Positions 61,296 through 64,000 of a stretch of 64,000 nt of DNA are shown here, one piece after another (the first letter of the stretch is position 1; every line of letters begins with the position of its first letter). A program made the translations under genes and the position numbers. The notes under the pieces were generated by a model. That model was not told the DNA's origin, searched no databases, and worked only from the letters and a program-made list of their open reading frames with translations. The DNA is from JANMDN01 sp031376285 (lineage in GTDB: Bacteria > Actinomycetota > Thermoleophilia > Miltoncostaeales > Miltoncostaeaceae), in the NCBI GenBank assembly GCA_031376285.1, contig JANMDN010000002.1, positions 1 to 64,000 of the forward strand, given 5' to 3'.

Positions 61296-61904
61296 ATGGA
61301 CGCTCATCCGCCCGCTCCGACGGGGTCGACCCCAGAACCACGGCGCCGAGCGCTGATCTTGGGTGTGCTGGCCGTCGTGGTCGCGGTCATCGCGCTCCTT
61401 GTGGTTGGCCTTCTCAACCGCGGCGCGCAGGGATTCCCGCTGCGGATCCTGCCGGAATCTGAGCGCCCCGCTGCCCCGTCGCTTTCGCTGCCACTCCTGA
61501 GCGACGATCCCACGCTCGGAACGAGCGGAACCTTGGTCGAGCTCGCCGCGTTCCGCGGGCGGCCGGTGATCCTGAACTTTTGGTTCTCGGACTGCGATCC
61601 CTGTCGGGACGAGGCCCCGGCACTCCGGGAACTTCAGATCGCCAAGCCCAAGGACGTCCTGCTGCTCGGTGTCAACGTTCGGGATCTCACCGAAGATGCG
61701 CGCGCGTTCATGGTGCGCTACCGACTGAACTACCCGTCGGTTCGTGATCGCGACGATCGGGCCTACCGTGACTACCGTCTGACGGGCTATCCCGAAACGT
61801 TCGTGATCGACCGCGCCGGACGTCTTGCGGCGCACATCTCGGGGCCGATCGATGGTCCCGAGCAGGCACGACTGCTCGCGCGCGCGCTCGTGGCGGTCAC
61901 GTGA
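61296..61904 (+). CDS. TlpA/ResA/CcmG-type membrane-anchored thioredoxin
   Basis: 202 residues: one N-terminal membrane helix (about 20-42), then an extracytoplasmic thioredoxin fold with the active site SDCDPCRDE (CxxC) and the cis-Pro segment LTGYPETFVIDRAG. Such proteins reduce apocytochrome c cysteines before heme attachment. The stop overlaps the ccmH gene (GTGA), supporting a cytochrome c maturation role. No ccmF or ccs genes lie in the window. Confidence 0.88.
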   Translation: MDAHPPAPTGSTPEPRRRALILGVLAVVVAVIALLVVGLLNRGAQGFPLRILPESERPAAPSLSLPLLSDDPTLGTSGTLVELAAFRGRPVILNFWFSDCDPCRDEAPALRELQIAKPKDVLLLGVNVRDLTEDARAFMVRYRLNYPSVRDRDDRAYRDYRLTGYPETFVIDRAGRLAAHISGPIDGPEQARLLARALVAVT

Positions 61905-62344
61905 CGGGTCGCCGGCTTTCCGCACTCGTGTGCGCTGCGATGCTTGTGCTTCCCTCGGTGGCGAGCGCCCTCACGGTTACGGAGGTTGCCCGCGAGCTAC
62001 GTTGCATCACCTGCGGTACGACCCTTGACGTGTCTCACGCCACCAGCGCCGAGAGACTGAAGGTCATCATCAAGGAGAAGATCGACGCCGGATGGACGAA
62101 GTCCCAGATCATCGCCTTCATGGAAGAGGAGTTTGGTCGAAACATTCTCGCGACACCGCCGAAGTCTGGCTTCGATCTGGTTGCGTGGGTCGTCCCGCCC
62201 GTGCTTGTGCTCGGTGGCCTTGTGGTGATCGTCGCCGTGGCCCGGCGATCTCGGGTGTCTGTGCCACGTCCCGAGGCCGACATCGGCCCGCTCAGCAGCG
62301 GCGAGGCAGATCGCCTTCGACAAGCCCTCGACGACGACGGCTGA
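61901..62344 (+). CDS. ccmH: CcmH/CycL-type cytochrome c maturation protein
   Basis: 147 residues with a signal peptide (LSALVCAAMLVLPSVASA), the redox motif LRCITC (usually LRCxxCQ), the helical bundle (KVIIKEKIDAGWTKSQIIAFMEEEFG) and a C-terminal membrane helix VVPPVLVLGGLVVIVAVARR. It hands apocytochrome c thiols to heme lyase. It is coupled to the TlpA-like gene. Type I (Ccm) components in a Gram-positive are less usual than the Ccs type. Confidence 0.88.
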   Translation: MTGRRLSALVCAAMLVLPSVASALTVTEVARELRCITCGTTLDVSHATSAERLKVIIKEKIDAGWTKSQIIAFMEEEFGRNILATPPKSGFDLVAWVVPPVLVLGGLVVIVAVARRSRVSVPRPEADIGPLSSGEADRLRQALDDDG

Positions 62345-62491
62345 CGGACCGATCGCCGCAGGGTGTCGTCTGGTACGCCGGAGTTTGTCGCCGATCGCAC
62401 AAGCCGGACACATGCTCGGGCAAATTGGTTCACAGTGGCTTCACTCACGGAATGCAACAGTGTCGGTCAACGGGACCGACGAGGAGGAACC

Positions 62492-62899
62492 ATGGCAGCG
62501 GAAACCGATACAACCGCGGACGACCGACATGAGCGGGGCCTCGCGGCCCTGGAAGCCCTGACGGGGCGCCCAGCCGAGGAGGCACTCGAGAATCTGGGCG
62601 AGCTCGGTCGCTACATCGCCGAGTTTGCGTACGGCGATATCCATTCGCGGGGTGGCCTTGAGACGCGCGAGCGTCAGATCGCGACGATCGCCATGCTGAC
62701 GGCCCTGGGTGGGCGTGAGCGACAGCTGCGCCTCCACATCGAGGGCGCCCTCAACGTGGGGCTGACCTCCACGGAGATCGAGGAAGTCATCATCCACACG
62801 GTGCCGTACGCCGGCTTTCCCGGGGCGATCAACGCGGTCACGCTCCTCAAGGCGATCGTCGCCGAACGAGCGGCAGCGCGCCGTCTCTCTGCCGCGTAG
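62492..62899 (+). CDS. Carboxymuconolactone decarboxylase (CMD) family protein
   Basis: 135 residues of the all-helical CMD/AhpD-like fold: FAYGDIHSRGGLETRERQIATIAMLTALGG, then LHIEGALNVGLTSTEIEEVIIHTVPYAGFPGAINA (each in part). No CxxC pair, so an AhpD-type peroxidase is unlikely; the pattern fits the 4-carboxymuconolactone decarboxylase branch. No aromatic degradation genes accompany it. A strong GAGGAGGAA site precedes ATG 62492; the 147 bases before this gene hold no other recognisable gene. Confidence 0.88.
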   Translation: MAAETDTTADDRHERGLAALEALTGRPAEEALENLGELGRYIAEFAYGDIHSRGGLETRERQIATIAMLTALGGRERQLRLHIEGALNVGLTSTEIEEVIIHTVPYAGFPGAINAVTLLKAIVAERAAARRLSAA

Positions 62900-62952
62900 A
62901 ACGTCCGAGCGGTAGTCTGGTCTTCGCCCACGGGCGATGACCAGACAGGCGG

Positions 62953-63885
62953 GTGATGGAGAGCGTCGGCGTGGGACCACCGGTGGACGCGGAGGGTGAG
63001 CGGATCCGTGTCGGGACCGCGTCGTGGACCGATCCGGAGTTCATCAAGGCCGGGTGGTACCCCGACGGTGTGAAGTCGGACGCCGCCGCCCGCCTTCGCT
63101 ACTACGCCGAGCGATTCTCGATGGTGGAGGTGAACGCGTCCTTCTACGCGCTGCCGCTCCCGGGAACGGTCGCAGCCTGGGCATCGAGGGTGCCGGACGG
63201 CTTCCGCTTCCACGTCAAAGCCCATCAAGTGATCTCTGGGCATCCGTGCGACCCTCGGCGGCTTCCCGCCCCGCTTCGGGAGCTGCCCTACGAGGCGGAC
63301 CGGCGTGGCTTTATTCGTCGCCCGAGTCGCGCGCTTCGCGAGGCGGTCATCGACACGCTGGTCGAGAGCGTCACGGCGCTCGGCGACCACCTCGGCGCGA
63401 TCCTGGTGCAGCTTCCGCCGTTTGTGACGTCAGGCGACGAGCAGCGCCGTGAGCTCGGCCGTATCCTGGCGCGCCTGGCGCCACTTCGCGTGGCGGTGGA
63501 GTTTCGCCATCGCTCGTGGGTCGCGGCGGGCGAGCGGGAGGCCGCGGCGGAGGTCCTCGCCGCGCATGGGGCGGCCTGGGTCTGCGTCGATGCGCCCCGG
63601 ATCGATGTCGCGAGCGCAATGCCCCCGATCGTCGAAGTCACGTCGGACGCGCTCGCCTACGTACGTCTGCATGGCCGGAACGCGGCGACCTGGCACGGCT
63701 CGAAAACGGTCGCAGAGCGCTTCGACCACCTCTACACCGACGAGGAGCTCGAGGAGTGGGTTGAGCCCGTGCTCTCACTTGCCGGCAGCGCGCAAGAGGT
63801 GGCCGTCGTGTTCAACAACAACTCCCGCGACCACGCCCTCGTTTCGGCCGCGCGGTTCCGAGGCCTCCTCGATCGGGGTCGCTGA
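62953..63885 (+). CDS. DUF72 (YecE-like) protein
   Basis: 310-residue TIM-barrel-like protein of the DUF72 family: VGTASWTDPEFIKAGWYP, the typical YYAERFSMVEVNASFYALP, FRFHVKAHQVISGH, LGAILVQLPP, VAVEFRHRSW, YVRLHGRNAATWHG and VVFNNNSRDHALVSA. Function not established; sometimes linked to iron-sulfur or nuclease roles. GTG 62953 with ATG 62956 directly after it. Last complete gene in the window. Confidence 0.92.
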   Translation: MMESVGVGPPVDAEGERIRVGTASWTDPEFIKAGWYPDGVKSDAAARLRYYAERFSMVEVNASFYALPLPGTVAAWASRVPDGFRFHVKAHQVISGHPCDPRRLPAPLRELPYEADRRGFIRRPSRALREAVIDTLVESVTALGDHLGAILVQLPPFVTSGDEQRRELGRILARLAPLRVAVEFRHRSWVAAGEREAAAEVLAAHGAAWVCVDAPRIDVASAMPPIVEVTSDALAYVRLHGRNAATWHGSKTVAERFDHLYTDEELEEWVEPVLSLAGSAQEVAVVFNNNSRDHALVSAARFRGLLDRGR

Positions 63886-63903
63886 GCCCGCCGCCGCCCG
63901 CGG

Positions 63904-63958
63904 TCTCACATCGTGGGACGTTGATTTCTGGCACCGTTTCCTCACATCGTGAGACGTT
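63904..63958. promoter_or_regulatory. Two copies of a palindromic operator-like motif
   Basis: TCTCACATCGTGGGACGTT (63904-63922) and CCTCACATCGTGAGACGTT (63940-63958), 36 bases apart. The second copy contains the inverted repeat CTCAC-ATC-GTGAG, and the first a one-base variant. The remaining 42 bases show no start codon I can trust. It probably controls a gene beginning just beyond the window. The look is that of IclR-type leucine regulators (LtbR/NdgR) upstream of leuCD, but that is from memory only. Confidence 0.55.
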
Positions 63959-64000
63959 TTGCGTCGAGTGCGACCAGGGCATCGTGCACGACGCACTAGC

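Overview
The window looks like a chromosomal core region of a high-GC actinobacterium. Evidence: GTG and TTG starts are very common, SerC is of the mycobacterial type, a PPOX/F420-type flavin protein is present, and the blocks rodA-rng-rplU-rpmA-obg-proB-proA-nadD-rsfS, leuS-comEA-comEC-holA-rpsT-murJ-lepA-hemW-hrcA and dnaJ-prmA-rsmE-HIT-phoH-ybeY-dgkA-era keep an order familiar from Actinomycetota. The secreted NHL/PKD and beta-helix proteins and the rearranged blocks suggest a Thermoleophilia-like lineage, but that is a guess from gene content. No phage, integrase, transposase or CRISPR array is visible.

Layout. 1-330: a structured non-coding repeat (copy A), then rodA. 0.3-12 kb: cell elongation (rodA, a DUF697 pseudo-GTPase-like protein), RNase E/G, an oligopeptide-type binding protein, L21/L27, Obg, proline synthesis (proB, proA), NAD synthesis (nadD), a flavin monooxygenase, rsfS and a tRNA-Ala whose 5' end overlaps rsfS. 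12-27.9 kb: an accessory block with a PPOX protein, membrane protein, GT4 glycosyltransferase plus glycogen-debranching-like enzyme, a glutaredoxin/GST-like protein, a VOC protein divergent from a COG1672-like AAA ATPase across a perfect palindrome, serC, an HDAC-like AcuC, a secreted NHL/PKD protein, a LOG protein, a polar amino-acid ABC importer and a GNAT acetyltransferase. 27.9-40.5 kb: leuS, DNA uptake (comEA/comEC), holA, rpsT, murJ, lepA, hemW, hrcA. 40.5-47.2 kb: an insert between hrcA and dnaJ, holding a His/Asp-tailed protein and a lipid-modification cluster (SDR, DUF1365-cyclopropane synthase fusion, FAD oxidoreductase, divergent fatty acid desaturase, alpha/beta hydrolase). 47.3-53.5 kb: dnaJ, prmA, rsmE, HIT, phoH, ybeY, a DgkA-PAP2 fusion and era. 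53.5-53.8 kb: copy B of the repeat, inverted relative to copy A. 53.8-59.2 kb: a DeoC-like protein lacking both catalytic lysines, hisIE, trpE, trpG, trpD, trpC. 59.3-64 kb: a secreted beta-helix protein, a TlpA/CcmH pair, a CMD-family protein, a DUF72 protein, and a duplicated operator-like motif before the next gene.

Most genes are packed with 1-8 base overlaps (GTGA, ATGA), which implies long translationally coupled operons. Most interesting: (1) the ~182 bp inverted repeat pair with a nearly invariant core and covarying hairpins, a candidate structured RNA or non-autonomous element; (2) the desaturase / DUF1365-Cfa fusion / FAD oxidoreductase / SDR lipid operon; (3) the AAA ATPase behind a 41-bp palindrome; (4) the DeoC homologue without its Schiff-base lysine in a his-trp operon; (5) the kinase-phosphatase fusion upstream of era; (6) evidence for CTG start codons in rng and phoH.
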